Part shown: piece after piece, positions 1 to 12,512 of the stretch
Position numbering within the stretch: position 1 is the stretch's first letter
Layout of the letters: each line of letters starts with the position of its first letter
DNA from: Centrapalus pauciflorus
Lineage: Eukaryota; Streptophyta; Magnoliopsida; Asterales; Asteraceae
Assembly: GCA_020465985.1 (NCBI GenBank)
Contig: JAANYP010007638.1
Location: 58,504 to 122,503 of the forward strand
Direction of reading: 5' to 3'
Length of the DNA: 64,000 nt
Notes under the pieces: generated by a model
The model's input: the letters and a program-made list of their open reading frames with translations, nothing else
Databases searched by the model: none
Told to the model about the DNA's origin: nothing
Program-made: the position numbers and the translations under genes

Positions 1-1290
1 ATCGTGTCTCTGTCTATTCGTTTCTACTCTTCGATTTCTCAATCTACGATTTATGTGTTCACGTTTCTGATTTCATTCTCGTTAATTTATTGTTTAGTTG
101 ATCGATTCCAGCATTATTTGGTCATGGGTATGGAATCGATTAGTAGTAATTTTTTCAATCTGAGATCTTTAGGTGTGTTATGGAATTTTAAATGGCATGT
201 GAGGCTAATATTCTTCTATTCTTTGCGTTGCTAGTCAGCTTCTAGTCTATGCAGGTTTAACCTTCTATCTGTTCTTCTAGTTTCGTGTATTGCTATTTAG
301 GCCCTTGTGTGTTATTGTTTATGTTAAATTTTAAAGGTGTCATGTGTTAAATTTTTGATTGTCTATTCTGGGATTGATTCATCTCTGTATGCTAGAATTA
401 ACTTGGTCCCCTTGCATCTGGTTTATTACAGTAACAACAAACAACAGAGTATATTTGTGTTTTGTGTGTGTTGATCAGTCCGTAACTTGGACCGAGAATG
501 AATCTTTGAATGGCCTTTTTAGCCTAATATGATTGTTTGATCAATGTCTAATATTAAGTTAATTGCTTGATCATTTGTAATGATTAAATTCGCAAATTAT
601 CCTTTAGTGATGGTGCTATATAACAATTAAACAGAAGTTACAGAGTGTGGTGTCCGTAGCTCAGCCATAGGATGAGTCTCGGGAGCAAATGTCCTATAAC
701 TCACCATTTATCACTCCCTCAATTCATCAATATTCAATTCCTTAACTCACAAATAATTTAACGTTTCAGCCTATGTAATTATGTTGCATTTGTGTGCGTG
801 TCCAACATCCCCATCCCTTGACTGAAAACAAAACAGAACGTTGATGGGCTATCCGTAAGTCAACCTTGCTGAGTGTCGCTATGTTAGAAGTTCAGTAACT
901 CATAAATATCAAGTACCTCAACCCGCAAATCACTTAACAATTCATTCTATGCTTAATCTAGGAAATGTGGGTGTGCTTGTGGTTTTAAAATAGAATTTCC
1001 AGCAGTATTTGACAGCAATATTAGCACAAAAACATAATGTGTTGACGTGTGTGCTGTTAAAAATCGATAACTCAGCAATAGGCTGACTTGCTGGACTATT
1101 AAAGTTCATTAACTCATAGAAATCAGTCCCTTAAGTTCTATATAATTAATAATTCAATGTATTAATGATCGTGTGTGATTTGGGGCTGCAAAACAGAAAG
1201 AAACATCACAGCAGATACGATATATAACTTTTTTTTTCTCTAAGTCCACACATGCATTATCACACCTATTTGATGCTAACTAACTTCAGG
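1..1290. other. AT-rich leader or intron region of the CACTA element, no gene seen
   Basis: No supported reading frame. The DNA has loosely similar blocks around 655-760, 845-930 and 1065-1135 that share phrases such as AACTCA and TTCA-TAACTCATA, which may be a degenerate repeat of roughly 200 bp. A TTCAG acceptor-like motif lies just before 1290, upstream of the transposase start at 1302, so the stretch may contain a 5'UTR intron. This is inference. Confidence 0.35.
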
Positions 1291-1301
1291 TTCTTGGAGC
1301 T

Positions 1302-4300
1302 ATGAAAAATCATAGAGAGTGGATGTATATACCTAGACGATTGCCTGAGTTTGAAAATGGAGTTATTGAATTCCTTAATGTTGCATTTGCAAAGGCGGCA
1401 AGGGGATGGCAGATTTATTGTCCTTGCAAACAATGTCAAAATCGTTACCGGTTTCGTAGAGATGAAGTTTTTGATCATTTAAAAGGACAAGGATTCGTAG
1501 AAAACTATTATGTGTGGCTTTTCCATGGAGAAGAACCTTCGCTAACAAGATCTAATACTATCATAAATGATAGCATACCAATTATGCAAGATGATCTCGA
1601 TGAGTTATTGCATGATATATTTAGGGGTGTTGAAGAGGAAACAAGTAGGGTGCAACAAGGTTCAAACGAAAACGCAAAAAAGTTTTATAATTTATTGGAG
1701 GAGGGGAAACAAGAGTTATTTCCAGGGTGTAAAAATTTTTCGAAGCTATCTTTCATCTGTAGACTGTTTCTATACAAGATGCTTCATGGGCTTAGTAACG
1801 TGGCATTTGATGATCTCTTGCAACTTCTAAGATAGATGATTCCAGAGGCAATACTTCCAACTAACTTTACTCAAGCCAAAAATATTTCAAAGAATTTAGG
1901 GCTTGATTACAAAAAGATACATGCATGTCCGAATGACTGTATGCTATATTGGAAAGAGAATGAACATTTGGATGTGTGTTCTATGTGTCACGCCTCTAAA
2001 TGTAAGCAAACAAAAGAGAAAGAAGGCAGCAAACACAGTAAGGAACCTTCCAAAGAACAATCAAAGGTACCTGCTAAGGTGGTGTGGCCTTTTCCTTTGA
2101 AACCAAGGTTGCAGAGACTTTTTATGTGTTCAGAAACAGCTAAATATATGGTATGGCATCATGATGAACGTCCTAAAGATGGAAATTTAAGACACCCTGC
2201 AGACGGCCAAAGCTGGAAGGAATTTGATTCTTTGTATCCTCATTTATGCAAAGGAACCCAGAAATGTGAGGTTAGGATTGTCTAGTGACGGATTTAATCC
2301 ATTTCGAACAATGAGCATTGCCCATAGCACATGCCCTGTGGTGTTAGTTAATTATAATTTGCCACCGTGGATGTCATTGAAACCAGAGTACTTTATTTTG
2401 TCTTTGTTAGTACCCGAACCCGAATCACCCGGTAATAATATCGATGTTTATTTGCAACCTTTAATTGAGGAATTAAAAGAATTATGGGTTGATGGGCTGG
2501 ATACTTATTATAAATAAAAAGACGAGACATTCAAAATGAATGCAGCCTTGACGTGGACCATTAGTGATTTTCCGGCCTATTCAACGTTATCAGGGTGGAA
2601 AACAAAAGGAAAATTTGCATGTCCATGTTGTAATCATGAAAATAGTTCATTGTACTTAAAACATAGTCGAAAGACATGTTATATGGATCATCACAGATTT
2701 CTAGACACACAACACCCCTGGCGACGTAATAAAAGTGCTTTTAATGGGGAAGTTGAGGAGAGGATTTCTCCCAAACCCTTAACAGGTGTTGATGCATTGA
2801 GAGAATTATCCGATTTTCAGAATTTGTTTGGGAAGAGTCGAAAGAAAAAAAATGATAGCTCTTGTCCATGGAAAAAAAGGTCAATATTTTTTGAATTGCC
2901 ATATTGGCAGTTTAATGCATGCCGACATAATCTTGATTGCACATAGAAAAGAATATATGTGATAACTTGATTGGTACTTTGTTGGATATTAGTGGGAAGT
3001 CAAAGGACCATGTAAAAGCTCGGTTTGACCTTATGGAAATGGGAATTAAAGAGAAGCTTCAACCACAACTTTCTAAGGATGGTGAACATGTTTTAATTGA
3101 GAAAGCATGTTTTACTATGTCTTCAAAGGAAAAAAGAAATATTTTGTCATGTTTCGAATGAAACAAAGTTGCCTTATGGGTGTGGATCCAATATTGCACC
3201 TTGTGTACATTCTTCAGAAAAGAAAGTTTCAGGATACAAGAGTCATGATGCTCACATCTTATTACATTACTTGCTTGAAGTTGCAGTTAGAAAATCATTA
3301 CCCAAGCATGTTGCACTCCCATTGATGAGGCTAGGTGCTTTTTTTCGAAGCTTGTGTAGCAAGGAAATTAAGCCCCAAGACCTTGATCGCATGCAAGTAG
3401 AAATAACTGAAACTTTTTGTGAACTTGAGAAAACATTGTTGCCAGCTTTTTTTGACATAATGGTACACTTACCTATTCACTTAGTAAAAGAAGTTAGGCA
3501 AGGTGGACCCGTGCAGTATAGATGGATGTTCTTTATGGAAAGATATTTATGTAAGTTGAAGTCATATGTGCGGAACAAGAATCGACCAGAGGGATCAATA
3601 GCAGAAGGATATTTAATCGAAGAATGTTTGACTTTTTGCTCGCATTATATGCATGAAGGAGTAAAAACAAGATTGAATAAGAATACAGATGATGATAATT
3701 ATATGGATAACACAAATGGATCTAGTGGAGTAGTATTTGAGAATGGTGGTCATCCTTTGGGAGGTAAAAAACTCAGAAAAGGAAAGCTTTTTACTTTAAA
3801 TATTCAGCTAAGTGAACAAGCACACCGTTATGCATTGTTCAATTCTGATTGTGCAGAGGTTAACGAGTATATCAAGTAAGTAAGCCATTTAAAGTCTCTA
3901 TTTTAAAGTATTATATAAGTTATGTCCCTATATAAATTATTTCATAACTAATACATACGTTTTTTGTCAATAACATGATTGTTTAATGCAGTGAACACCA
4001 AGTTTATATTGATAGCCAACCAAGAAAAAGTAGATGGAGACGAGCTCAAAACCAAAGTCATCAGTTTGCTAACTGGTTGAAAGACAAAGCAATTAACAGT
4101 AACGTCCCAGATCATATCTTTTGGTTGGCTAAAGGACCTAGTCCAACGTCCAAAAGATATAAAGGGTATTATGTCAACGGGTATAGGTTCCATACGAAAT
4201 CACGCGATACTAGATGCAAGACTCAAAATAGTGGTGTTTCACTTACGGCTTTAACTCCTAGTTTTGCAAGCTCTCGAGACAAAAATCCAATTCTTTGGAA

Positions 4301-4814
4301 TGTTGACTATTATGGAAGAGTTTTAGAGATAATTGAACTCAATTATTGGTCAAAGTTCAAAGTCGTATTGTTTCGTTGCGAGTGGTACCAAGTTGAGAAA
4401 GATGATTATGGTTTAACTTGTGTTAATTTCAGCAAAGTTTGCTATTCAGATGATCCTTTTGTCATGCCATCCCAGGTGCATCAGGTGTTCTATGTGCTAG
4501 ACCCTATAGAAGAAGGTTTGCATTTTGTTGTGAATAAGGTGCCTAGAGATCTCTATGACCTTGAGGTAGAAAATGATGAAAATGCTGGTGACACATATTG
4601 GTGTGAGCCCAATGTAGATAAATCCGGTTCATTGGCACAAGTAGGAGAGGATGAGATTCAGTTGTTAAGTAAAGATATGCCTCCACTTATGGTTAACGCA
4701 AGGACAAGTTTAGTTGAGGTGGAGGAAATTAATAACCAAAGTGATGAGTCTGATTATGATGATACATTATGGGATTGGATGCAAGCAGATGAAGATGTTG
4801 CTGATGATATCTAA
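1302..4814 (+). pseudogene. CACTA TNP2-type transposase, degenerate
   Basis: TNP2-type proteins bind the element ends and carry out cut-and-paste transposition. The N-terminal part (1302-1560) looks like the transposase-associated domain, with a CPCKQC cysteine motif. The central TNP2 core follows (GLSSDGFNPF near 2275-2310, NIDVYLQPL near 2435-2465, CPCC near 2620), then a DUF4218-like part (about 3330-3680, ELEKTLLPAFFDIMVHLP) and a DUF4216-like part (about 4290-4560, ILWNVDYYGRVLEIIEL), ending in an acidic tail and a stop at 4812-4814. A GT-AG intron at 3876-3991 joins the last two parts in frame. The gene is broken by an in-frame TAG near 1833, a TAA near 2514, and frameshifts near 2280, near 2940 (inside the conserved DVMHIEKN stretch) and near 3150. 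Family assignment is confident; domain names are from memory. Confidence 0.88.
3876..3991 (+). other. Intron of the CACTA transposase gene
   Basis: The donor GTAAGTAAG follows the codon for Ile in NEYI, and the acceptor TTTAATGCAG precedes TGAACACC. Removing these 116 bases joins the frames as NEYI-NEHQVYI without a stop and continues into the DUF4216-like part. Inferred from splice signals and frame; not shown by transcripts. Confidence 0.75.
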
Positions 4815-5002
4815 TACTAGTTATGTTTTTATAATTTGGTACAGTCATTTACAAGTTCTCTAACTTTTTTTTCTATGACTTTTGTGGGCATCAAAACTGA
4901 AGTTATTTTCTTGAACCCACCAGGTGGGCAACATCATTATAGCTGTTGTTGTACATCATATCTATTCATGTTGACTTTATGAATTTTTTTTTCAGGTCAC
5001 TG

Positions 5003-8000
5003 ATGGGAAACAAAAACAAGAAATATCAAAGACCACAAAGACATTTGAATGATTATGAAATGAGTAAAATGCAAAGGGTTCAAGAGAATCAAGATAGATT
5101 ACGAGAATTAGGAATTTCAAATATTGCCAAGTCTTTGACAAGTTTGGTAGAAAGCCGAAAAAATAACAAACGCAAGGAGAAACCAATGGTTACTAATGAG
5201 AGAGATGGAGAATATATTCCAGAGTTTGGTGGTGATGGTGAGGGAGATCACGAAGAAGAAGTTGCTACAAGTTGAAGGCCGTCAAAAGGTATCCATATTT
5301 GCTAATGCTTTGTGTTTCATTCTTATAAAACTTATTCTCTAATAAATATGCAACTTTCTATAGTATCTCAAATGATTTTTGATCTTAATACAAAATTATT
5401 AACATTCTGATTTTTGACGGATTTTGCACAAAAGAGCATTCTTTTATGCGAAAATTGCATAATCTAGCAACAAACTTTTTTAAATGGTGTCGGTTTTTAA
5501 TGGAAGTTTCACAACACATCAAAAACCTTCTAAAAACATCATTTCTATATAAACATTACACTTCTCATTGCTAATTTGCATTTTCACTCGTTAAAGTACT
5601 ATTCTTTGCATAAAATAGCAAGAAACATTCATTTGATGTCGGATTTCAATAATTCCTTTTGCAACACATCCGGAATCCTTTAAAAACATCATACTTATAT
5701 AAATATTTCATCATTCATTATTTTTTCTAAATTCTTATTGTTTTATTCTTATAAAAATTATTCTCTAATAAATGTGCATCTTTCTATAGAAACATGGGGC
5801 ACAATATATTGCACCAATGTCAATGAATAGATATGCTAATTTAGCAAAGAAACAACGAGTGGCTGCTGCTCCATCTGTCTCTCGTATGTTAGAAATTTAG
5901 GAAGTTTGTCATCAAAATGGAGACCGTGCTGATTCCATTAAAAGGAAGACAAAAGAAATGACGATGGGTGAGTTAATCTTGAACAAGAAAGGGTCACTAA
6001 TGGGTAAGGAGGCAGTCAAACATAATTTAGTGAAGCCTAATTGTGTCATAAGAAGAAAATTATTTCGTCGATGAAGATGAGGAGGATGTTGGGAGCCCTC
6101 AAGGTATGGTTAGTCATTCTAAAAACTAATTCAATTACTCGAAATGAACTCTCATATTCTTATGCTTCTTTATGTATATAGACATGGATAGATCATATAT
6201 GGAGAAAGATGGTGATGGAGATGCTCCAAATGAATGGGATGATTTATTATTTCAAGGTACATATCTTTACGTTATGTTTTCTACAATTTTTTATGGAACC
6301 ATGTGAAGACCACCCCTTACGCTCTGAAAGTCCATTCAGTAAGTTTTCGAACTAGATTTTGGCAATTGCTTATATCCATTATGTGAATGTCGGATAAGCT
6401 TTACACCTAGCATAACTATATTACTTTCTAATGTTAGTATGTGCTCCTTATGATGCTAGTGTAAACTCTGTTCTTGGTAGCAGATAGCTTAACTTAAATT
6501 GTCATACATTTTATGTTTAATTCACCTTACCTAATTTTATTGGTGCATAACCTTTCACATAATACTGCTTGATATATAAGTGCATGCCATGTTTAATTCA
6601 CCTTACCTAATTTTGTTGGTCCCAAAGAGTGATAGATAACCACTCCAACTAAACAAGGTAATTGTATTTGTAGGAGGGGGAGTACATATTTCAGAGATTA
6701 GGTTTTATTATTGGTTACTTAAAATATTACAAGGACACAGTAGCTAAACTCAGCTGACTAAACACTTAAGTTCAGTGATAATATTATTTATGAATCGTTC
6801 GCTTCAGTTGATTAACCGAAACTGAAAGATACCCTTAATCAACCAAAGCTGATACATTGAAAAATGAAATATATTATTTACCCTGTAACATTTTTATTGG
6901 ATATATGTGTAGGTGTCAAGTGTGGGTGCATCCATTCAGCATATGTGATCTCTAAATACTGCTGCAGTTAATTAATAAACATTTCATATTACATTTATGG
7001 TAGTGTATCTGGAATAAAGTTCATTTAAGAGATAGGTCTAGTTTGATATAATTGGACGTCCATATAGCTATTAAATTATCACACTTCCAAGACTTGTGTT
7101 TTTGACTTATATCTGTGGACTGTTGCTGAACACACATACTTATAGGTTGCTGTTTCTGTTTGTATTTGGAATTTATATATACATATATAGGTTGTTGTTT
7201 CTGTTTCTATATACATATATAGGTGTTGTTTCTGTTTCTATTTGGAATTTGTGGACTGATGTTCTTGAACCTGTCAGCACACATAATTGAATTCTGTTTA
7301 AAGGGTTAGTACCTACTTTGTAACCTTAATATTCTTTTCCATCTTACTGACAGATGAGAATGACGACGCTTGTGGAGAAGAACAAGGTGTTCAACATGAT
7401 GTGAATGCATTAGACATTGAGCAGATGATTTCTGAAAATAATCTGAATGGGATAGAAGATGGTGATAGTGAGGATGATTTGGAGCTGATGATGATGAACT
7501 TGTTCAACAACAACTTGAAGACCACCAACCACGAAAAAGTGCAGGTACTTTCCAACTAAATTCATAATTTTACCAATTTTAAAATTTGAAATGATATGAG
7601 CAAGGAATCATGAATATCAAACACTCATTAGGTTGAGATGAAAGTCATAGTCTCATTAATTCTCTTTTATTCATTTCTATACACTGCGTTAATTATAGCA
7701 ACCAACTTTGAATTTGCTTCTTTAACAACTTAAGATCTAAATCTTTCAAACGTATCTCAAATGACTATTGAAATTAATACAAAATTATTAACATTCTAAT
7801 TTTTTGACAGATTTTGCACAAAATAACAATTGCTTTTGCGAAATTTGCATAATCTGGTAACAAACTTTCTAAAATCTTTAGAAAACACAAATATATAAGC
7901 ACATTTCATCATTCCTTTGTCTATCATACTTTTCGGCATTAAAGTATAGTTTGTTTAAAATAGCAATGAACTTTCAATTGAAATTCTAATCACATAAAAG

Positions 8001-9437
8001 GTTGAAAATTTAGCAATCTCTACTACCAAGAAAAGAGGGCAAACAATGATGCATGGCATACATGTGCGCAAATCGAATGAACGTGAGGTCATCATATGCA
8101 ATGAATATGGACCACCCATTGGATCTGTAACGGAGGAGAAGGATACTATAGGACGATTCTCACGGTTTTTGGGTACAATAGCTCGCAATTACAATTATGC
8201 ACCATTGACTTATAATTCATGGTACAAAGTGCCACACAAGGAGAGGATGTGGGAGTATGTGTTGGTAAGGTTTTAAGTGTTTTATTTCCCTTCTACTTAT
8301 GAACATGCTTCATTTAGCTTTTTGTTGAAATACTATAACATTTAAAGGAAAAATACGACGTACCTGTTGATGCTAAATCTTGGGTGTTGTAATCTATTGG
8401 AGCTTTATGGAGGGGATACAAATGTAGACTCAAGAAAAAACACTTTTACAGTGTTAATGATAACAAAGCAAGGTGGAAGAATCGACCTAAAAGTATTCCA
8501 GAAAGGATTTTTTGGACTTGTTAAGCTTGTGGAACAAGAAAGAAGTGAAGGTAACTTTTTAATGATTACTTTACTACACATAGTTGTCTAAAATAAATTG
8601 ATGTCCCTTTCATGATCCACAAGTTCTATGTTTTCACTATAACATGTATTTGCAGCAACGTTGTATGGTAAAAAGGGATGTCCGCATGTCTCAAAAAAAC
8701 ATGCACACTGCTGGTCCAAAAAGTTTTGCTAGGATCCGTGAGGAAATGGTAATTTTCTTTTGTTGTATTTGCTAGTGATTTTTTGATTTTCATGTTATCT
8801 CCCCCAATGATACTTTCTTATTAATACTTTGTATTTATTATATGAATACAGAAAAATGAAAGTCTGAACAAGGAACTGCCTTCACTAACCCAAATGTTTG
8901 AGCGCACTCGCAAAAGGACAGAAGGACATGTGTATGTTGATACATAGGATGACACGTCAAAGAAACTTGTAAGATAATATAAAGTTTTTAATTGAATACA
9001 CTATTAGTTACTTGTAAATTAGGTAAAAGTTTATTGTTTGAATAATCATAAAGGAACACATGAAAAATTACAAAGCTCCAGAAGATGGTGGTGCACCAGT
9101 TGATCCATTTATGGCTGTCATGACCAACGAAAATTATGGACGTCGTAGACTTTATGGTAGAGGTATTACAAATAAGTTGATAAGGAAAGTAAATGGTGGG
9201 GAGGCAGCGTATATGGTCCCGGGAGAGATCATGGAATCACTCAAAGCTAGTATAGAAGCTGAAAAAGATCAGTTGTTAGAGATGAAAAGAAAGTTTGACG
9301 GGGATCATGAGAGGAAAAAGTCAGAATTAGAAGCGATACGAAATGATATTGACAAGCAACGAGAAAAATTAGTTGAAGAAGCATTGGAAAAGCTTGTAGA
9401 AAAGCTACCTCCTGGAATTCAACAAAATTTAGGATGA
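5003..9437 (+). pseudogene. Second CACTA gene (plant transposase, Ptta/En/Spm type), multi-exon and degenerate
   Basis: Autonomous CACTA elements usually carry a second gene whose product binds subterminal repeats. Exon-like pieces lie at about 5003-5275 (start ATG after a TTTTCAG acceptor; NDYEMSKMQRVQENQDRLRELGI), 5800-6080, 7353-7545 (acidic), 7990-8265 (RGQTMMHGIHVRKSNEREV), 8348-8550 (WRGYKCRLKKKHF), 8656-8750, 8851-8970 (LPSLTQMFERTRKRTEGH) and 9060-9437 (PVDPFMAVMTNENYGRRRL, then a charged coiled-coil-like tail KDQLLEMKRKFDGDHERKK). AT-rich intron-like DNA separates them. In-frame stops near 5898, 8390 and 8946 break it. The last piece is the best match to the transposase_24 family. 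Exact exon borders are uncertain. Confidence 0.7.
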
Positions 9438-9879
9438 GTTTTGCCCACGTGCATAACAAGGTATAAAAACAATTTACTTAAATTGTTAAATTATATTGTC
9501 TTCGAAGTTCATGTCTTAGAGATTTTGTACTTTATAATTTTTTAATCAAATTACCAAACACATTTACAATATTGTGTATTGGTTTTGTATGTTTTAGGCT
9601 ACGTTCTATTGGAATATGCAAAGTCATGTGTCGAGCTTGCAACGGTGATGAAATGAAGCAACGATTTCGTATGAAATAAATTTCAAGTCTAGGATTTAGA
9701 AACATACATTTTGTGATTGTAATCGACTCTTTTTGGTGTTGCTTGTACATTTCATTAAGGTTATTTCGGGTATTAGAGAATACTTTTGTTGGAATACAAT
9801 TTGAATGATATGGTTTTATTTCTATTATTAATTCATATTATAGAACTTGGTATTATATGAGAAAATATTACAAATCAAT

Positions 9880-10319
9880 ATATCAATTTATTGTAATTGT
9901 ATTAAATGAAAAAGAATAAAAAAAGTGTTGCAATAAAGCATTAATAGTGTCACATATATTTTGTTAAAACACCATAAAGTGTCACATTTGATAAATAAAG
10001 TGTTTCCATAGCTTAATGATGATAAATCATAAAGTGTTGCATTAGAATGTAAAAAGTGTTGTCATAGCTTAATGACGATAAATCATAAAGTGTTGCATTA
10101 GAATGTAAAAGGTGTTGCATTTTAAAAGTGTCGCAATTATAAAACACATGCAACACTTTTAAAAGGTGTTGCATATTTTGGAAAAAGTGTCGCTTTGGAC
10201 CTAAGGCGACATTGGCTAAGGTGGCATTCGATAAAGTTTCACATTAGCCCTAATGCAACACTTTTAAGGCCTAATGCGACATTTTGTCGGTGTTGCATTA
10301 GGGTCATTTTGTAGTAGTG
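9880..10319 (+). repeat. CACTA 3' subterminal repeats and terminal inverted repeat
   Basis: The last 440 bases are packed with direct and inverted copies of short motifs of the form GTGTTGCAT, GTGTCACAT and GTGTCGCA, for example near 9926, 10028, 10088, 10108 and 10145, with an inverted copy CAACACTTTT at 10150. A near-perfect tandem copy of about 57 bp, containing AAATCATAAAGTGTTGCATT, spans about 10009-10120. The end is TTTTGTAGTAGTG at 10307-10319. In En/Spm, subterminal repeats bind the product of the second gene; the same role here is inferred. Confidence 0.82.
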
Positions 10320-10458
10320 GATGGAGATCAGAAGGCAGGAAGTTCCAGAAGGTAGTTAGAGTTTGTATAGATCAGGGACTGTATGCTGGTAGTAGTTTAT
10401 ATAGCTCTAGTACTTAGACAAAATATATATAGTTAGAAGCTATCGTCAATGGGGAGTC
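10320..10458 (+). pseudogene. C-terminal tail of a copia-associated ORF, cut by the CACTA insertion
   Basis: The sequence matches, in the opposite orientation, the last codons of the 607-codon ORF at 12513-14336 and the DNA beyond it (shared phrases include GACTGTATGCTGGTAGTA, TTAGAAGCTATCGTCAA and GGGGAGTCTGTT). It contains stop codons. A polypurine tract, TCAATGGGGAGTC, ends it directly before an LTR. Everything 5' of it has been displaced by the CACTA element. Confidence 0.72.
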
Positions 10459-11071
10459 TGTTAGTGCATATTGTGTGACGATAGCAGTCTAAGTATAGAC
10501 AATATTTTGTAATAGCCAATTTGTTAAAAATTGCATATTAATACGTGTTTGATATATGTTTGTTATATGTTTGATAATTTATGTTTGATATTGATTGTAT
10601 GTATGTTTGAACTAGGTGTAATTGATATGTTACAATAAGTTCAAACATAAGTTCAAAGATAGAATTCAAACATAAGTTCAAACATAAGTTCAAAGGTAAA
10701 TTCAAAGGTAAGTTCAAAGGTACTAGTTCGAACTTATAGAGGACAAGTTCGAAAGGCCTTGGGCTTAGTCGAACTTGTCCTGAGCAAGTTCGAATCAGGT
10801 GATATAATTAAGTGTTAATTCGTTTTAATTAACAACTTTGGCAGAATTCGATAAGAGATTAGTGCAGAGGCGATCTCGAACTTGCAAGGAGATTGTGTGT
10901 TTGTTCCTGGAGAGAATCACGTGTCGGGGTGTTCTATTGTTCATCTATCATAGTGTGTGTCTCCGTGTTCCGTGTGTGTGGTCTATCCGTCAAGCCGCTA
11001 ACGAGGATTCCGCACTCGTTGAACGGCGTCGCGTCAAGATAGGATCCGTAGGAAGGCGACCTTACACTTCA
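10459..11071 (+). repeat. 3' LTR of the CACTA-interrupted LTR element
   Basis: The LTR begins TGTTAGTGCATATTGTG after a polypurine tract and ends ACCTTACACTTCA. It aligns along its full length with the inverted LTR at 11837-12464, sharing blocks such as GTGTGACGATAGCA, TGTTTGAACT, repeated AAGTTCAAA runs and GTCAAGCCGCTAACGAGGAT. The DNA immediately after it (TCCACTGAGGCAGAA) is copia RNase H coding sequence, so TCCAC at 11072-11076 would be one copy of the target duplication. The partner copy is left of the window. Confidence 0.7.
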
Positions 11072-11407
11072 TCCACTGAGGCAGAATATGTTACAGCTGC
11101 CAGCTGTTGCTCTCAGGTTATGTGGATTCAGAACCAACTAAAAGACTATGATATGAACTTTCTATCTACTCCTATTTACATTGACAATTCAAGTGCAATC
11201 AGTATTGTACAAAATCCAGTAAAATTTCCCAAAACCAAGCACATAGATATTAGATTCCATTTTATAAGGGATTGTAATGAAAAGAAATTAATCCAAGTTA
11301 CCAAAATTCATACTGATGATCAGTTAGCAGATCTTTTTACTAAACCTTTTGATGTAGGAAGATTCACCTTTCTAGTATCAAATATTGGTATGGTAAATAT
11401 GGATTAA
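11072..11407 (+). pseudogene. Ty1/copia RNase H C-terminal fragment
   Basis: Frame +2 reads STEAEYVTAASCCSQVMWIQ, then IYIDNSSAISIVQNPV, KTKHIDIRFHFIRD and TDDQLADLFTKPFD, the signature end of copia RNase H, ending at the TAA after NMD (about 11407). RNase H removes RNA from the RNA:DNA hybrid during reverse transcription. The frame upstream of 11072 is LTR sequence of the inserted element, so the open frame that seems to start near 10838 is a chance fusion. The rest of this pol gene is not in the window. Confidence 0.85.
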
Positions 11408-11469
11408 TCTATCTTGCATTACCATCCTCTATAATATGTGAAAAACATTTACCATATATGTGCATAGTT

Positions 11470-11836
11470 AAGGGGGAGACACTGTTACATTAGATGCTAC
11501 TCAGTCAATAACTAACAGCTTGAGACTATTCACAAGCTGCTAGTTCATTTTCTCGGACTGTTAGTTGTTCACTTGGTCTGTTAAGTGTGCAGGGCATTTC
11601 AGTCATTACTACGGAGGTTGTACGCGGGACTAGATATTTTTCAAAATCCAAACCCTTATAAGTCCCAGTTTCGTTTGGTTGCAACTATCAGTTGCAAAAT
11701 ATCTTCCAGAGTCCGTTTTCATTATCTCTCTGTGCGATCTTCAAATTGTCGACCCAAACCCTAAATCCTCTCGTTTGTGATCACCAAAGGAGTTTGTTAA
11801 AGATCACAACTGCCTCCCATAATCCCTCAAACATGC
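11470..11836 (+). repeat. Polypurine tract and 3' LTR (partial) of the copia element
   Basis: AAGGGGGAGA at about 11470-11479 is a polypurine tract 60 bases after the RNase H stop. An LTR-like sequence starts TGTTACATTAGATGC at 11483. A TATA-like CTTATAAGTC lies near 11655. The LTR is cut at 11836 by the inserted minus-strand element; CATGC at 11832-11836 would be its target duplication. CATGC also occurs at 15361-15365, but I cannot show that this is the partner copy. Confidence 0.6.
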
Positions 11837-12464
11837 TGAACTGTAAGGTCTTGACTCTACGGATCTATCTCGACGCTACACCGTCCAACGAGTGCGGAAT
11901 CCTCGTTAGCGGCTTGACGGTAAGATCACACACACGAAACACGGAGACTACCACGATGTTAGACGAATGACCTCGAACGCCCCTACATGATGATTCTCTC
12001 CGAAAATACTCTCTGACTACTAGTAACTCGAGATCGCCTTTGCTTAATCACTCTCTGAAATTCTGCAAAGTCTGATAATTATTTGAGTTAATCCTTAATT
12101 ATACTGACAGATTCGAGTTTGTCTTAGGACAAATTCGAATCAGGCCCAAGGCCCATTCGAATTTGTCCACTTGACAAATTCGAATTTACCTATGAGTAAA
12201 AATTCGAATTTACATCAAATTCGAATTTCAACTATCATACTTCTATTTGAACATATGATTTAACTTATGTTTGAATATATCTTTGAACTTTATGTTTGAA
12301 CTTCTTGTAATACGTTACACCAAGTTCAAACATACAAACAACAAATATCAAACACACAAAATCACATATATCAAACACTAGTCAATATTCAATATTACGT
12401 AACTTGACTTACACAAAATGCTAACTATACTTAGATTGCTATCGTCACACAGGGTGTACCAACA
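11837..12464 (-). repeat. 3' LTR of a minus-strand non-autonomous LTR element
   Basis: Read on the minus strand it starts TGTTGGTACACCCTG at 12464, directly after the polypurine tract AAGGGGGAG (plus positions 12467-12475), and ends ACCTTACAGTTCA at 11837. It is 628 bp and pairs with the LTR at 10459-11071 as an inverted copy. The two LTRs flank the copia RNase H relic and are therefore independent insertions of one family in opposite orientations. Confidence 0.72.
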
Positions 12465-12512
12465 GACTCCCCCTTGACGATAGCTTCTAACTATTTACAT
12501 TTTGATTAAGTA

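Larger units (their letters stand above)
1..10319 (+). mobile_element. En/Spm (CACTA) DNA transposon, 5' end outside the window
   Basis: The segment holds two genes typical of autonomous plant CACTA elements, a TNP2-type transposase (1302-4814) and a second transposon gene (5003-9437), followed by short repeats and a terminus reading TTTTGTAGTAGTG at 10307-10319, the reverse complement of a CACTACTACAAAA inverted repeat. No matching 5' CACTA terminus is visible in bases 1-1300, so the left end probably lies outside. The base after the terminus begins the coding tail of an LTR element, so the transposon appears inserted there; CACTA elements make 3-bp duplications and GAT at 10320-10322 would be the right copy. 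Both genes carry frameshifts and stops, so this copy is probably non-functional unless complemented. Confidence 0.88.

Noticed and set aside
4..234. 76-codon frame at the left edge
   Set aside because: Starts with GTG, is low-complexity and hydrophobic, has no homologous feel, and lies in the leader region of the CACTA element.
10838..11056. N-terminal half of a 189-codon frame leading into RNase H
   Set aside because: It is LTR sequence matching 11837-12464 in reverse; the fusion is accidental.
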